From Achromobacter pulmonis (lineage in GTDB: Bacteria; Pseudomonadota; Gammaproteobacteria; Burkholderiales; Burkholderiaceae_B): DNA of 64,000 nucleotides. Below the pieces are notes generated by a model that was given only the letters and a program-made list of their open reading frames with translations, was not told the DNA's origin and did not search any database. Within the stretch, counting starts at the first letter, position 1; each line of letters begins with the position of its first letter. The stretch covers positions 307,891 through 371,890 of the forward strand of contig NZ_CADIJV010000001.1 in assembly GCF_902859765.1 (NCBI RefSeq). Direction: 5' to 3'. Of this stretch, positions 8,986 to 16,910 are shown piece by piece. A program made the translations under genes and the position numbers.

Positions 8986-9963
8986 ATGCACTGTGTAGAA
9001 ATCTCCCGCCCGGGCGGCCCCGAGGTCCTGGTTCTCGCCGAACGTCCCACGCCCGAGGCCGGCCAGGGCGAAGTGCTGATCAAGGTCAGCGCCGCGGGCG
9101 TCAACCGTCCCGACGTGTTCCAGCGCAAGGGCAACTACGCGCCGCCGCCCGGGGCGTCCGACCTGCCGGGCCTGGAGGTGGCGGGTGAAATCGTCGGCGG
9201 CGACCTGGCCGGCAGCGGCTTCGCGCTGGGCGACAAGGTGTGCGCGCTGGTCGCGGGCGGCGGCTACGCCGAATACTGCGTCGCGCCCGCGGCCCAGTGC
9301 CTGCCGATTCCCAAGGGCCTGTCCGATATTGAAGCCGCCGGCCTGCCGGAAACCTACTTTACGGTCTGGAGCAACGTGTTCGATCGCGGCAGCCTGGCCG
9401 ACGGCGAGATCCTGCTGGTGCACGGCGGCGCCAGCGGCATTGGCACCACGGCCATCCAGCTGGCCCGCGCCATGGGGAACACGGTCTACGCCACGGTCGG
9501 CAGCGATGAACGCGCCCGCGCGGTGGAAGCCCTGGGCGCCGCGCGCGGCATCAATTACAAGACGCAGGACTTCGTCAAGGAAGTGAAGGATGCCACCGGC
9601 GGGCGCGGCGTCGACGTCATCCTGGACATGGTGGCCGGCGACTACATCGCCCGCGACATGCAATGCCTGGCCGACGATGGCCGCATCGTCATCATCGCCC
9701 AGTTGGGCGGGGCCCAGGCCGCCGTGGATACCAGCCAGGTCATGCGCCGCCGCCTGACCATCACCGGTTCGACCCTGCGGCCGCGCCCGGTGGCGTTCAA
9801 GGGCGCCATTGCCCAGGCGCTGCGCGAGCGCGCCTGGCCGCTGCTGGAGCAGGGCGCGATCAAGCCGATCGTCCACGCCACCTTCCCCTTGGCCCAGGCT
9901 GCCCAAGCCCATGCCATGATGGAAAGCGGCGAGAACATCGGCAAAATCATCCTGACGATGTAA
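8986..9963 (+). CDS. NAD(P)H:quinone oxidoreductase, PIG3-like MDR family
   Basis: A 325-residue zinc-free medium-chain dehydrogenase/reductase. The ATG follows a GAAGGAGG ribosome site; the longer open frame would read through tRNA-Ser. The GroES-like N-terminal domain contains AAGVNRPDVFQRKGNY. The Rossmann fold carries VHGGASGIGTTAIQLARAMG near residue 150, the NADPH loop of this family. The C-terminus has FPLAQAAQAHAMMESGENIGKIIL, the characteristic end. The family carries out one- or two-electron reduction of quinones. It lies upstream of tpiA in the same direction, with about 130 bp that includes a structured leader. Confidence 0.92.
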   Translation: MHCVEISRPGGPEVLVLAERPTPEAGQGEVLIKVSAAGVNRPDVFQRKGNYAPPPGASDLPGLEVAGEIVGGDLAGSGFALGDKVCALVAGGGYAEYCVAPAAQCLPIPKGLSDIEAAGLPETYFTVWSNVFDRGSLADGEILLVHGGASGIGTTAIQLARAMGNTVYATVGSDERARAVEALGAARGINYKTQDFVKEVKDATGGRGVDVILDMVAGDYIARDMQCLADDGRIVIIAQLGGAQAAVDTSQVMRRRLTITGSTLRPRPVAFKGAIAQALRERAWPLLEQGAIKPIVHATFPLAQAAQAHAMMESGENIGKIILTM

Positions 9964-10001
9964 GAAACGCGCGGTGTTCGGCGCGCGGCCGCGCAACAGG
10001 A

Positions 10002-10036
10002 TACAATCACGGGTTTCGCCTGGAATTATTTCCAGG
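10002..10036 (+). promoter_or_regulatory. Possible promoter and leader hairpin of tpiA
   Basis: TACAAT at 10002-10007 could be a -10 element, although no convincing -35 precedes it. A hairpin with CCTGGAA at 10019-10025 and TTCCAGG at 10030-10036 follows, then a G/C-rich leader with further self-complementarity before the ATG at 10092. Confidence 0.3.
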
Positions 10037-10091
10037 CCAGCCCGTGGGCGGGTGCTTTTCCCCCGGGTTCACCCACTCTGACATTTGCGCC

Positions 10092-10838
10092 ATGACTTCA
10101 GTCGAACACCGCGCCCGCCTCGTGCTGGGCAACTGGAAGATGCACGGCAACCTGGCCGAGAATGCCGCGTTGCTGACCGAACTGCGCGCCGCGGATGCCG
10201 CCAGCCATTGCGAGATCGGTGTCTGCGTTCCTTTTCCGTATCTGGCCCAGGCCGCCTCGGCCCTGACCGGCAGCGCCGTGTCGTGGGGCGCGCAGGACGT
10301 CAGCGCCCACGACAAGGGCGCCTATACGGGCGAAGTCGCGGGCGCCATGCTCAAGGAATTCGGCTGCCGCTATGCGCTGGCTGGCCATTCCGAGCGCCGC
10401 GTGCTGCACGGTGAAACCGACCAGATGGTCGCCGACAAGGCCCGCGCGGCCCTGGCCGCCGGCCTGACGCCGGTGGTCTGCGTGGGCGAGTCCCTGGCCG
10501 ACCGCGAAGCCGGCGACACGCTGGCCGTGATCGAGCGCCAGCTCAAGCCGGTGCTGGCGCTGGGCGCCGAGGCCGTGTCGCGCATGGTGCTGGCCTACGA
10601 ACCCGTCTGGGCCATTGGCACCGGCCGTACCGCCAGCCCCGAGCAGGCGCAGGAAGTCCATGGCGCCATCCGCGCCGCCCTGGCCGCGCTGGGCGCGGCC
10701 CAGGTACAGGTTTTGTACGGCGGCAGCGTCAAGGCTGCCAATGCCGCCAGTTTGTTCGCCATGCCTGATATCGACGGCGCCCTGGTCGGCGGCGCCTCGC
10801 TCGTGGCCGAAGAATTTTTGCGAATCGCCGCCATCTAA
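10092..10838 (+). CDS. tpiA: Triosephosphate isomerase
   Basis: A 248-residue (beta/alpha)8 enzyme that interconverts dihydroxyacetone phosphate and glyceraldehyde 3-phosphate in glycolysis and gluconeogenesis. All family landmarks are visible. They are GNWKMHG with the catalytic Lys, GAQDVS, AGHSERR with the catalytic His, and the AYEPVWAIGTG loop with the catalytic Glu. The phosphate-binding LYGGSVK and GALVGGASL also appear. The length is normal. The open frame upstream belongs to antisense-like sequence over the previous gene, so this ATG is chosen. secG begins 21 bp after the stop, giving the tpiA-secG-tRNA-Leu order common in Burkholderiales. Confidence 0.98.
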   Translation: MTSVEHRARLVLGNWKMHGNLAENAALLTELRAADAASHCEIGVCVPFPYLAQAASALTGSAVSWGAQDVSAHDKGAYTGEVAGAMLKEFGCRYALAGHSERRVLHGETDQMVADKARAALAAGLTPVVCVGESLADREAGDTLAVIERQLKPVLALGAEAVSRMVLAYEPVWAIGTGRTASPEQAQEVHGAIRAALAALGAAQVQVLYGGSVKAANAASLFAMPDIDGALVGGASLVAEEFLRIAAI

Positions 10839-10859
10839 GTTTCCGTTCCGGAGTCTGTA

Positions 10860-11372
10860 ATGCCCTTGATGCTCAAACTTCTGCTGGCCGTCCAAGTAAT
10901 TTCGGCGCTGGCTATCATCGTGCTGGTCCTGCTGCAGCAGGGCAAAGGCGCCGACATGGGGTCCGCCTTCGGCAGCGGCTCGGCGGGCAGCCTGTTCGGC
11001 GCCACCGGCGCGGCCAATTTCCTGTCGCGCGCCACCAAGTGGGCGGCGGTGGTCTTCTTCGCGTCCACGGCCGGCCTGGCTTATGTCAGCCACAAGGGGT
11101 CGAGCGCCACGGCCGTCGATTCGGGCGTGATGCAGAACTTCCCGGCCGACCGCTCCGTGCCGCAAGTGCCGGGCGCTGCGCCCGCGCCGCAAGGCGGCGG
11201 TGCGTCGTCGGTTCCGGGCGCTTCGTCCGTGCCGGGCGCCGCCTCGTCGGTCCCGGGCGCCGCCTCGGTTCCCGCCCCGGCGGCCGCGCCCAAGCCGGAT
11301 GCGTCGGTGCCGTCGGCCCCGGCCGCCGCGCCTGCCGCGGGCGACAAGCCGGCCGAAACCCCGGCCAAGTAA
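10860..11372 (+). CDS. secG: Preprotein translocase subunit SecG
   Basis: A 170-residue SecG with two transmembrane helices: LLLAVQVISALAIIVLVLLQ at residues about 6-25, and FLSRATKWAAVVFFASTAGL at about 57-76. The conserved cytoplasmic loop QGKGADMGSAFGSGSAGSLFG lies between them. It stabilises the SecYEG channel in the inner membrane. The C-terminal half is a low-complexity Pro/Ala/Ser tail with repeated SSVPGA units, longer than the roughly 110-residue Escherichia coli protein; such tails occur in this order of bacteria. It is followed by a strong intrinsic terminator. Confidence 0.96.
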   Translation: MPLMLKLLLAVQVISALAIIVLVLLQQGKGADMGSAFGSGSAGSLFGATGAANFLSRATKWAAVVFFASTAGLAYVSHKGSSATAVDSGVMQNFPADRSVPQVPGAAPAPQGGGASSVPGASSVPGAASSVPGAASVPAPAAAPKPDASVPSAPAAAPAAGDKPAETPAK

Positions 11373-11389
11373 GGGCCCGTATCAGCATG

Positions 11390-11419
11390 AAAAAAGCCGG
11401 CGTCAGCCGGCTTTTTTTT
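11390..11419 (+). terminator. Intrinsic terminator after secG
   Basis: An A run, then GCCGGC at 11396-11401, loop GTCA, GCCGGC at 11406-11411 and eight T at 11412-11419. The symmetrical A and T tracts could terminate transcription in both directions. Confidence 0.9.
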
Positions 11420-11461
11420 CGTACAAACCGCGCGGCAATCTCATCGCCGCGCCTGGCGCGC

Positions 11462-11641
11462 TCAGGCGCCCGGCAACATGTGGCGCGCGGATACGGCGAG
11501 GATGCGCTGGGCGGATTCGCGCCACTGGCGTGCTTCGCGGTAGGCTCGCAGGGACACGACGGCATCATAGCGGCGTGCGCTGCGCGGGCCGGCGAGCAGC
11601 GTGGGGCGGCGGGTCAGGATCGGGGATATCAAGCGTTGCAT
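11462..11641 (-). CDS. Small hypothetical protein, 59 residues
   Basis: A short minus-strand frame starting MQRLISPILTRRPTLLAGP and ending with ARHMLPGA. A GGAAGGG ribosome site lies about 8 nt upstream of the ATG. The protein is very basic (many Arg) and has no membrane segment or known motif. Composition and the ribosome site support a real small gene of this lineage, but a chance frame cannot be excluded in DNA of this GC content. Function unknown. Confidence 0.45.
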   Translation of the reverse strand: MQRLISPILTRRPTLLAGPRSARRYDAVVSLRAYREARQWRESAQRILAVSARHMLPGA

Positions 11642-11820
11642 GGTGGAGCCCTTCCGTGGGCCTCTGGGGCCCTGTTTGTTGTGTATGGCTGGCATCGTAA
11701 GCCGGCCCGGCATGCGCGCCAACGACTTCCCGTGCATATGGATATCCGGGGGCAATCGCCGGGGCGGCATGGCGTTGCCAGTATCGCCGGCCGAGATGAC
11801 AGTGTGATGCCAGCGACAGA

Positions 11821-11851
11821 TTTACGCCTATCGGTAATTACGTGATAGAAT
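11821..11851 (+). promoter_or_regulatory. Probable tRNA-Leu promoter
   Basis: TTTACG at 11821-11826 and an extended -10 (TGA followed by TAGAAT at 11846-11851), about 41 bp before the mature tRNA 5' end. The spacing is 19 bp. Confidence 0.45.
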
Positions 11852-11892
11852 GTTCGACTTTCCAGGAAAGCACGCCTTTTCTGGTCAAAGCC

Positions 11893-11977
11893 GCCGACGT
11901 GGTGAAATTGGTAGACACGCTATCTTGAGGGGGTAGTGGCGAAAGCTGTGCGAGTTCGAGTCTCGCCGTCGGCACCA
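11893..11977 (+). tRNA. tRNA-Leu (anticodon GAG)
   Basis: An 85-nt class II tRNA with acceptor GCCGACG pairing with CGTCGGC, encoded CCA at 11975-11977, D arm GTGAAATTGGTAGAC, anticodon loop TTGAGGG (GAG), and T arm with GTTCGAGTC. It follows tpiA-secG. Confidence 0.97.
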
Positions 11978-11989
11978 GGAATTCCTTGT

Positions 11990-12027
11990 AAAACGCCCGC
12001 TGGAACGCAAGTTCCAGCGGGCGTTTT
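11990..12027 (+). terminator. Intrinsic terminator after tRNA-Leu
   Basis: A perfect 15-bp stem (11992-12006 with 12011-12025), core CGCCCGCTGGAAC, closed by a GCAA tetraloop. Flanking A and T runs follow the stem on either side. Confidence 0.85.
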
Positions 12028-12144
12028 GCTTGGCCAGCGCACTGCGGCGAAGCCTGTGCCAGCTGGCGCCCCTCTGGGCTCGCCAGCCCGGTGCGCCGCC
12101 TCGATAGCCATGCCATCCTGATGCCGCCAATGGTATTCAGCTTT

Positions 12145-12184
12145 TGTTCATAAACCTTTCATTTTGCTGTTATTGCTGCGTCAT
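12145..12184 (+). promoter_or_regulatory. Tandem Pho boxes (PhoB sites) upstream of phoX
   Basis: Four 7-mers occur at exact 11-bp intervals: TGTTCAT (12145), CTTTCAT (12156), CTGTTAT (12167) and GCGTCAT (12178). Their 4-bp spacers are AAAC, TTTG and TGCT. The Pho box consensus is two CTGTCAT repeats separated by 4 bp, so this is two adjacent boxes. The site ends 76 bp before the phoX ATG, as expected for PhoB activation in phosphate starvation. Confidence 0.75.
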
Positions 12185-12260
12185 GTTCGGGAACGATGAT
12201 GCCGCCAGGCTGGCTCGCGGGTGTGCCAGTCGAGAACACCGACAATGACAGGAAAAACTG

Positions 12261-14354
12261 ATGAGCTCTTCGGATCAGGACGACATCGCGTCCAACCCTT
12301 CCCAGGCCGTGCATTTCAATGAAGTGGTGCGCCGCGCGGTGTCGCGCCGGGGCTTTCTCAAGGCGGGCCTGGGCGCTGGCGCCGTCGGCTTCATGGGCGC
12401 GGGCCTGACCGCCTGTGGCGGCGATGATGATGGTGATGGCGATTCGTCCGGCGCCACGCCCGGCGGGGAAAATCCGTCCAAGCCGGTCGCACTGAATTTC
12501 AAGGCGGTGCCGATCAGCACGGCCGATACCGTGGTGGTGCCCGAGGGCTACCAGTTCGCGGTGATCAACCGTTGGGGCGATCCGCTGTTCGCTGGTGCGC
12601 CGGCCTTCAAGGCCGATGCCAGCAATGGCGGCGACGATCAGGCGCGCCAGCTCGGCTACAACCACGACGGCATGCATTTCTTTCCGATCGATGGCACCGA
12701 CAGCGCCAACGGCAGCAGCGTGGAAGGCCTGATGGTCACCAACCACGAATACACCACGCCGGAGTACTTCTATCCCGTTGGCGTGCAGCCCGGCAATGCA
12801 CAGTGGAATCTGGACTGGGTGCGCAAGTCACAACATGCGCACGGCGTGTCGGTGCGCCATCTGCGCCTGAGCAATGGCCAGTGGGAGCCGGTGCTGGATT
12901 CGCCTTTCAACCGCAGCGTCAATGCCACCGTCGCCATGCAACTGGTGGGGCCGGCCGCGGGCAATCGCCTGGTCCGCACCAACGCCGATCCGTCGGGCAC
13001 GCGCTGCTTCGGCACGTTTGGCAATTGCGGCAACGGCTACACGCTGTGGAATACCTACCTGACGTGCGAAGAGAATTTCACCGACTACTTCGGCGTCGGC
13101 ACGGCCGACCCGACCACCGTGAACTACCCGGATGCCGAGTACCAGGCGCACATGGAGCGCTACAAGGGCGCGGGCAAGACCTCCAGCGGTTCGTACCGTT
13201 GGGACCATTACGACGACCGCTTCAACTGGGCGCTGGAACCCAATGAATACAACCGTTGCGGCTGGGTGGTGGAAATCGATCCGTTCGATCCCAACTCCAC
13301 GCCCAAGAAGCTGACCGCGTTGGGCCGATTCAAGCATGAGAACGCCGCCCTGACCCTGGCCGACGACAAGCGCGTGGTGGTCTACATGGGCGACGACCAG
13401 GTCAGCGAGTACATCTACAAGTTCGTCTCCGACGGCAAGTATGATCCAGCCCGCCCGGCGCTGAACCGCCTGTTGCTGGACAAGGGCACGCTGTATGTTG
13501 CGCGTTTCCTGGACGGCGCCGCGCAGGGCGACGCCATGGGCGTGGGCGAGTGGATTCCACTCAAGCTCGACACCCCGGCGCAGGCAGGCGGCACGCTGGG
13601 CGCGCTGTTCAACCAGGACATGGGCGAGCTGCTGGTCAAGACCCGTCAGGCCGCCGACGCCGTGGGCGCCACGCCAATGGACCGGCCCGAGTGGATCACC
13701 ACCCATCCGACCACCCGCGAAGCATATGTCACGCTGACCAACAATAGCGCGCGCGGCGGCGGCGGCACCCGCTACCCGGGCGGTCCCCAGCATCCGGGCG
13801 CCGACGACGCCAATCCGCGTACCGCCAACCAGTACGGCCAGATCGTGCGCTGGCGCGAGCAGAACGGCGACCCGGCGTCGCTCACCTTTGAATGGGATAT
13901 TTTCGTGCTGGCGGGCAACCCGACGCTGTACCCGCGCACCGATCTGCGCAGCGGCTCGGCCAACATCACCGCGGACAACACCTTCAACAGCCCGGATGGC
14001 CTGGCCTTCGACAAGCGCGGCCTGCTGTGGATCGAGACGGACGGCAATTACTCCAATACCGGCGCCTACGCCGGCCAGGGTAATAACCAGATGCTGGTCG
14101 CCAATCCGGCCACCAAGGAAATCCGCCGCTTCATGACCGGTCCGATCGGTTGCGAAGTGACCGGGCTGACCTGGACGCCCGACCAGAAGTATCTGTTCAT
14201 CAACATCCAGCACCCGGGCGAAGGCCCGAGCGTGACGGATGCGCAGAACAACCCGCTGATGGCGTCCAAGTGGCCCGACGACGCCACTGCCAGCCGGCCG
14301 CGTCCGGCCACCGTGGTGATCTGGAAGCAGGACGGCAGCGCCGTCGGTACCTGA
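12261..14354 (+). CDS. phoX: PhoX-family (DUF839) alkaline phosphatase, Tat-exported
   Basis: A 697-residue periplasmic phosphatase of the PhoX/DUF839 family, which uses iron and calcium to release phosphate from phosphoesters. The ATG follows AGGAAA. The N-terminus has a twin-arginine signal, SRRGFLK at residues 28-34. A hydrophobic stretch ending GLTAC (Cys52) follows, so a Tat-exported lipoprotein is possible, and then an Asp/Gly/Ser linker. Family features include VTNHEYTTPEYF, NPNEYNRCGWVVEIDPFDP-like metal-binding segments, KHENAAL, and GLLWIETDGNYSN near the C-terminus. Tandem Pho boxes directly upstream support a phosphate-scavenging role. It is monocistronic, followed by a hairpin and a convergent gene. 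Confidence 0.88.
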   Translation: MSSSDQDDIASNPSQAVHFNEVVRRAVSRRGFLKAGLGAGAVGFMGAGLTACGGDDDGDGDSSGATPGGENPSKPVALNFKAVPISTADTVVVPEGYQFAVINRWGDPLFAGAPAFKADASNGGDDQARQLGYNHDGMHFFPIDGTDSANGSSVEGLMVTNHEYTTPEYFYPVGVQPGNAQWNLDWVRKSQHAHGVSVRHLRLSNGQWEPVLDSPFNRSVNATVAMQLVGPAAGNRLVRTNADPSGTRCFGTFGNCGNGYTLWNTYLTCEENFTDYFGVGTADPTTVNYPDAEYQAHMERYKGAGKTSSGSYRWDHYDDRFNWALEPNEYNRCGWVVEIDPFDPNSTPKKLTALGRFKHENAALTLADDKRVVVYMGDDQVSEYIYKFVSDGKYDPARPALNRLLLDKGTLYVARFLDGAAQGDAMGVGEWIPLKLDTPAQAGGTLGALFNQDMGELLVKTRQAADAVGATPMDRPEWITTHPTTREAYVTLTNNSARGGGGTRYPGGPQHPGADDANPRTANQYGQIVRWREQNGDPASLTFEWDIFVLAGNPTLYPRTDLRSGSANITADNTFNSPDGLAFDKRGLLWIETDGNYSNTGAYAGQGNNQMLVANPATKEIRRFMTGPIGCEVTGLTWTPDQKYLFINIQHPGEGPSVTDAQNNPLMASKWPDDATASRPRPATVVIWKQDGSAVGT

Positions 14355-14367
14355 CGGCACTGCGCAA

Positions 14368-14398
14368 GAGGGCGGCGGACCGCGCGCCCGCCGCCCTC
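14368..14398. terminator. Hairpin between convergent genes
   Basis: GAGGGCGGCGG at 14368-14378 pairs with CCGCCGCCCTC at 14388-14398 across a 9-nt loop. It lies just after the phoX stop and overlaps the end of the convergent gene by 2 bp. There is no strong T tract, so it may be a weak or bidirectional terminator. Confidence 0.5.
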
Positions 14399-14702
14399 AA
14401 TGCAGGTGGTGGCCGAACAACATGGCCGCCACCACGAAGGCCGCCGCGCCGATGCCCGCCAGCCAGTAGGCGCGCCGGGCCGCCGCGGCCTCGTTGCGGC
14501 CAAAAGCCACCAGCAGCGCGATGAGCGACCAGATGCCGGTGAAGGCGAGCAGGGTAAGCGTGTAGACGAAGCCCGACAGGTCATAGCCACCGCCGCCAAT
14601 GGACGGATATTCCGGGCTACGCGGCCAGAGCAGTGCCACATGCGACAGGGTGACCAGCGCGAATACGGACAGCCAGATCAGGAAGCGGCGGTCTTTCAGC
14701 AT
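14397..14702 (-). CDS. Small membrane protein, three transmembrane helices
   Basis: A 101-residue protein that I do not assign to a named family. The ATG at 14702 (MLKDRRFLIWLSVFAL) has a GGAG site 8 nt upstream; a longer in-frame start (MKMVSDYDF) is less well supported. Hydrophobic helices lie at about residues 8-26, 43-66 and 80-97, the last ending in a His-rich tail GHHLH. It is convergent with phoX. Topology and size suggest a small inner-membrane protein with unknown partner. Confidence 0.65.
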   Translation of the reverse strand: MLKDRRFLIWLSVFALVTLSHVALLWPRSPEYPSIGGGGYDLSGFVYTLTLLAFTGIWSLIALLVAFGRNEAAAARRAYWLAGIGAAAFVVAAMLFGHHLH

Positions 14703-14927
14703 GGCAGGCTCCGAGTGAGGGAAGTCGTAGTCTGACACCATTTTCATCCACCCACGTACCTGCCCACACTCCGGAATATTCCGCTTTCCCGCAGCGCCCT
14801 GTCCGTCATCGCCGCCGTGCGCAGCGCAGCGTCGCACACGCGTCGGCCGGCGCCGCCGGTCGCAGGCGGTCGAGCCAAGCCAGGCGGTCGCGGCCTCAGG
14901 GGCAGGCCGCCGGCGCGACAGCGGGCC

Positions 14928-15743
14928 TCACATGGCGGCCGCCGGCTCGGCCTGGTAGGCGCGGTGCAGCAGCGCGATGAAGTCATGCGACAGGGGGAGC
15001 ACCGCGTCTCCCATCCGGCTGACGGCAATGCCCGGGGTCCACGAGTTCATAACCGCCGCGCCCTGTTGCCGGGCCATGTCGGCCGGCGTCATGGCGCGGA
15101 TGCGCTGCGGCACGCCCAGTCGCGTCAATTGGCGTTGCACGATGCCCTGGGTGGTGCCGGCCAGCATGTCGGCCTCGGGCCACGTCACGGCATCGCCGTC
15201 CCAGAACGCCAGGTTCCAGATCGACGCTTCGCTCAGGCGCCCCTGGCGGTCAGTGAAGGCGACATCATCGTAGCCCTGCGCGGCCGCTTGCCGCAGGTAA
15301 TAGGTCTTGGCGGTCTCACCGACGTGCTTGATGGCGGGCACCACGCGCTCGTGCGCGATGACGGCCAACGCCAAGGGGCCGGCGGGGCCGTCGGCGGGCG
15401 GGGCGGTGCGCACCAGTACCCGCGGCAGGATCTCGGGACCCGCCACGGTGAATTCGCCGGCCGGCGAGTACACCGTGGCCGTCAGGGACAGGTCGGCCGG
15501 GCCGGCCTGGATCGCCTGGCGCAGGTAGGCGCGCAGCGTGTCGTCCGGCAGGGCCACGCCGTACAGCGCCAGCGATGCGTCGCGCAGGCGCCGCAGGTGC
15601 AGGTCCAGGCCACGCACCTGGCGGTCGCGCACCTGCATCGCGGTGAAATGGGCGTAGCCGGCGAACGCCAGTGGCGCCAGGTCGGTGGCGCTGGCCGCGT
15701 GGCCGTCCAGTTGGACTACGAAGGAAGCCGTGTCTGCCGGCAT
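14928..15743 (-). CDS. Class IV (branched-chain/D-amino-acid type) PLP aminotransferase
   Basis: A 271-residue fold-type IV PLP enzyme. The family includes branched-chain aminotransferase, D-amino-acid aminotransferase and aminodeoxychorismate lyase. The likely Schiff-base lysine is in AIKHVGETAKTYYL (Lys139), and the conserved Glu is in GRLSEASIWNLAFWDG (Glu172). GTTQGIVQRQL near residue 200 forms the phosphate-binding turn. The N-terminal half is divergent, so the specific reaction cannot be assigned. It starts MPADTASFVVQL and stands alone on the minus strand, divergent from the nitroreductase gene across a 360-bp region with palindromes. Confidence 0.82.
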   Translation of the reverse strand: MPADTASFVVQLDGHAASATDLAPLAFAGYAHFTAMQVRDRQVRGLDLHLRRLRDASLALYGVALPDDTLRAYLRQAIQAGPADLSLTATVYSPAGEFTVAGPEILPRVLVRTAPPADGPAGPLALAVIAHERVVPAIKHVGETAKTYYLRQAAAQGYDDVAFTDRQGRLSEASIWNLAFWDGDAVTWPEADMLAGTTQGIVQRQLTRLGVPQRIRAMTPADMARQQGAAVMNSWTPGIAVSRMGDAVLPLSHDFIALLHRAYQAEPAAAM

Positions 15744-15876
15744 GGAATGCTCCGGAAAGGTCGTCGTGGCGGGCCGCGACGAGCCGGGTGAGGGGAATGG
15801 ACCGCCGCGGAGGCGGCTGGCTTGTGGCGTTCACTATCCGGGATCGCGCGGCCTTCGGGAAACGAATGTTTCTTGC

Positions 15877-15905
15877 GCGATCTTCAAGCGCGGCTTGAAG
15901 ATCGC
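15877..15905. promoter_or_regulatory. Perfect 13-bp inverted repeat
   Basis: GCGATCTTCAAGC at 15877-15889 and GCTTGAAGATCGC at 15893-15905, separated by GCG. There is no adjacent T tract. It could be a dimeric regulator site or an RNA hairpin in the leader of either divergent gene. Confidence 0.5.
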
Positions 15906-15977
15906 CGCTGTCCAAGGCGGTGCCAAGGTGGGCGCCAATCGCCGCACGCGGCTGGGTGTCCGAGGGCATTTGCTCCA

Positions 15978-15997
15978 AAACTGGAACAGTTTGTTCC
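15978..15997. promoter_or_regulatory. Overlapping palindromes upstream of nitroreductase
   Basis: AAACTG-GAA-CAGTTT at 15978-15992 overlaps GGAAC-AGTTT-GTTCC at 15983-15997. This looks like a dimeric regulator operator about 110 bp before the nitroreductase start. The regulator is unknown. Confidence 0.45.
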
Positions 15998-16105
15998 GCG
16001 AAAAATCGCCCTTTTTGGCCGCCCGGCGGTGGTCGCCCGCGATGCCGGCCAGTAGAATTTGCTCACTCTTTACCCCTCTATCTACCAGTCGAAAGGCATA
16101 TCCTC

Positions 16106-16705
16106 ATGAGCAACGCATACCTCGACGCACTGAAGAAGCGCCGCACGCAGTATTCGCTGGGCCGCAACCTGTCCGCCTCGAAAGAGGAACTGGCGACCCT
16201 GATCCAGGAAGCGATCAAGCACAGCCCCTCGTCGTTCAATTCGCAAAGCTCGCGCGCCGTGATCCTGTTCGGCGCCGAAAGCGACAAGCTGTGGAACCTG
16301 GCCATCGAGGAAGTGCGCAAGGTCGCCCCGGCCGAAGGCTTCGACAAGACCGAAGCCAAGCTCAAGAGCTTTGCCGCCGGCGTGGGTACCGTGCTGTTCT
16401 TCGAAGACCAGGACGTGGTGCGCAGCCTGCAGGAGAAATTCGCCCTGTACGCCGACAACTTCCCGGTGTGGTCGGAACAGGCCGGCGGCATGGCGCAATT
16501 GTCGGTCTGGTCCGCGCTGGCCAATGCCGACGTGGGCGCCAGCCTGCAACACTACAATCCGCTGATCGACGCCGCCGTGGCGCGTGAATGGAACGTGCCC
16601 GCCAGCTGGAAGCTGCGCGCGCAGATGCCGTTCGGCTCCAACGAAAACGGCTTCGGCGAAAAGGCCTTCATGGACGACGCCGAGCGTTTCCGCGTGGTCG
16701 GTTGA
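16106..16705 (+). CDS. Nitroreductase family protein (oxidoreductase, FMN-dependent)
   Basis: A 199-residue flavin enzyme of the nitroreductase superfamily, in the short Frm2/YdgI-like subgroup. The family start is clear: LKKRRTQYSLGRNLSASKEE. The FMN-binding HSPSSFNSQSSRAVIL follows at about residues 40-55. GGMAQLSVWSALANADVGAS near residue 130 is the second FMN-binding helix. The C-terminal MPFGSNENGFGEKAFMDDAERF is also typical. These enzymes reduce nitro compounds or quinones and may take part in redox stress responses. The ATG has a GAAAGG site upstream and lies downstream of palindromic operator candidates; it is followed by an intrinsic terminator. Confidence 0.88.
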   Translation: MSNAYLDALKKRRTQYSLGRNLSASKEELATLIQEAIKHSPSSFNSQSSRAVILFGAESDKLWNLAIEEVRKVAPAEGFDKTEAKLKSFAAGVGTVLFFEDQDVVRSLQEKFALYADNFPVWSEQAGGMAQLSVWSALANADVGASLQHYNPLIDAAVAREWNVPASWKLRAQMPFGSNENGFGEKAFMDDAERFRVVG

Positions 16706-16742
16706 TGCGGGCGTCTGGCGCGCGGCGCCAGACCGGATCGCG

Positions 16743-16780
16743 AAACCCGCAGGGCCCCGGCATGGGGACTGCGGGTTTTT
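16743..16780 (+). terminator. Intrinsic terminator after nitroreductase
   Basis: AAACCCGCAG at 16743-16752 pairs with CTGCGGGTTT at 16769-16778, with a GC-rich loop and a T run to 16780. Confidence 0.8.
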
Positions 16781-16910
16781 CATTGGGCGGCCGGAGCGTT
16801 ACGAGCGGGGCGGCGGGCCGGCCACGCCGCGCAGGCGGCGCGGCGCGCGAGCGCCTGCGCCGCGGGCAGGCATAATCGTGGGTTTTGTCCGTATACAGAA
16901 AGGCCCTGCC

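Larger units (their letters stand above)
15744..16105. other. Divergent intergenic region with two palindromic elements
   Basis: No protein gene is supported here. The stretch separates the minus-strand class IV aminotransferase from the plus-strand nitroreductase. It holds a 13-bp-arm inverted repeat and an overlapping pair of short palindromes, listed separately. Confidence 0.6.
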
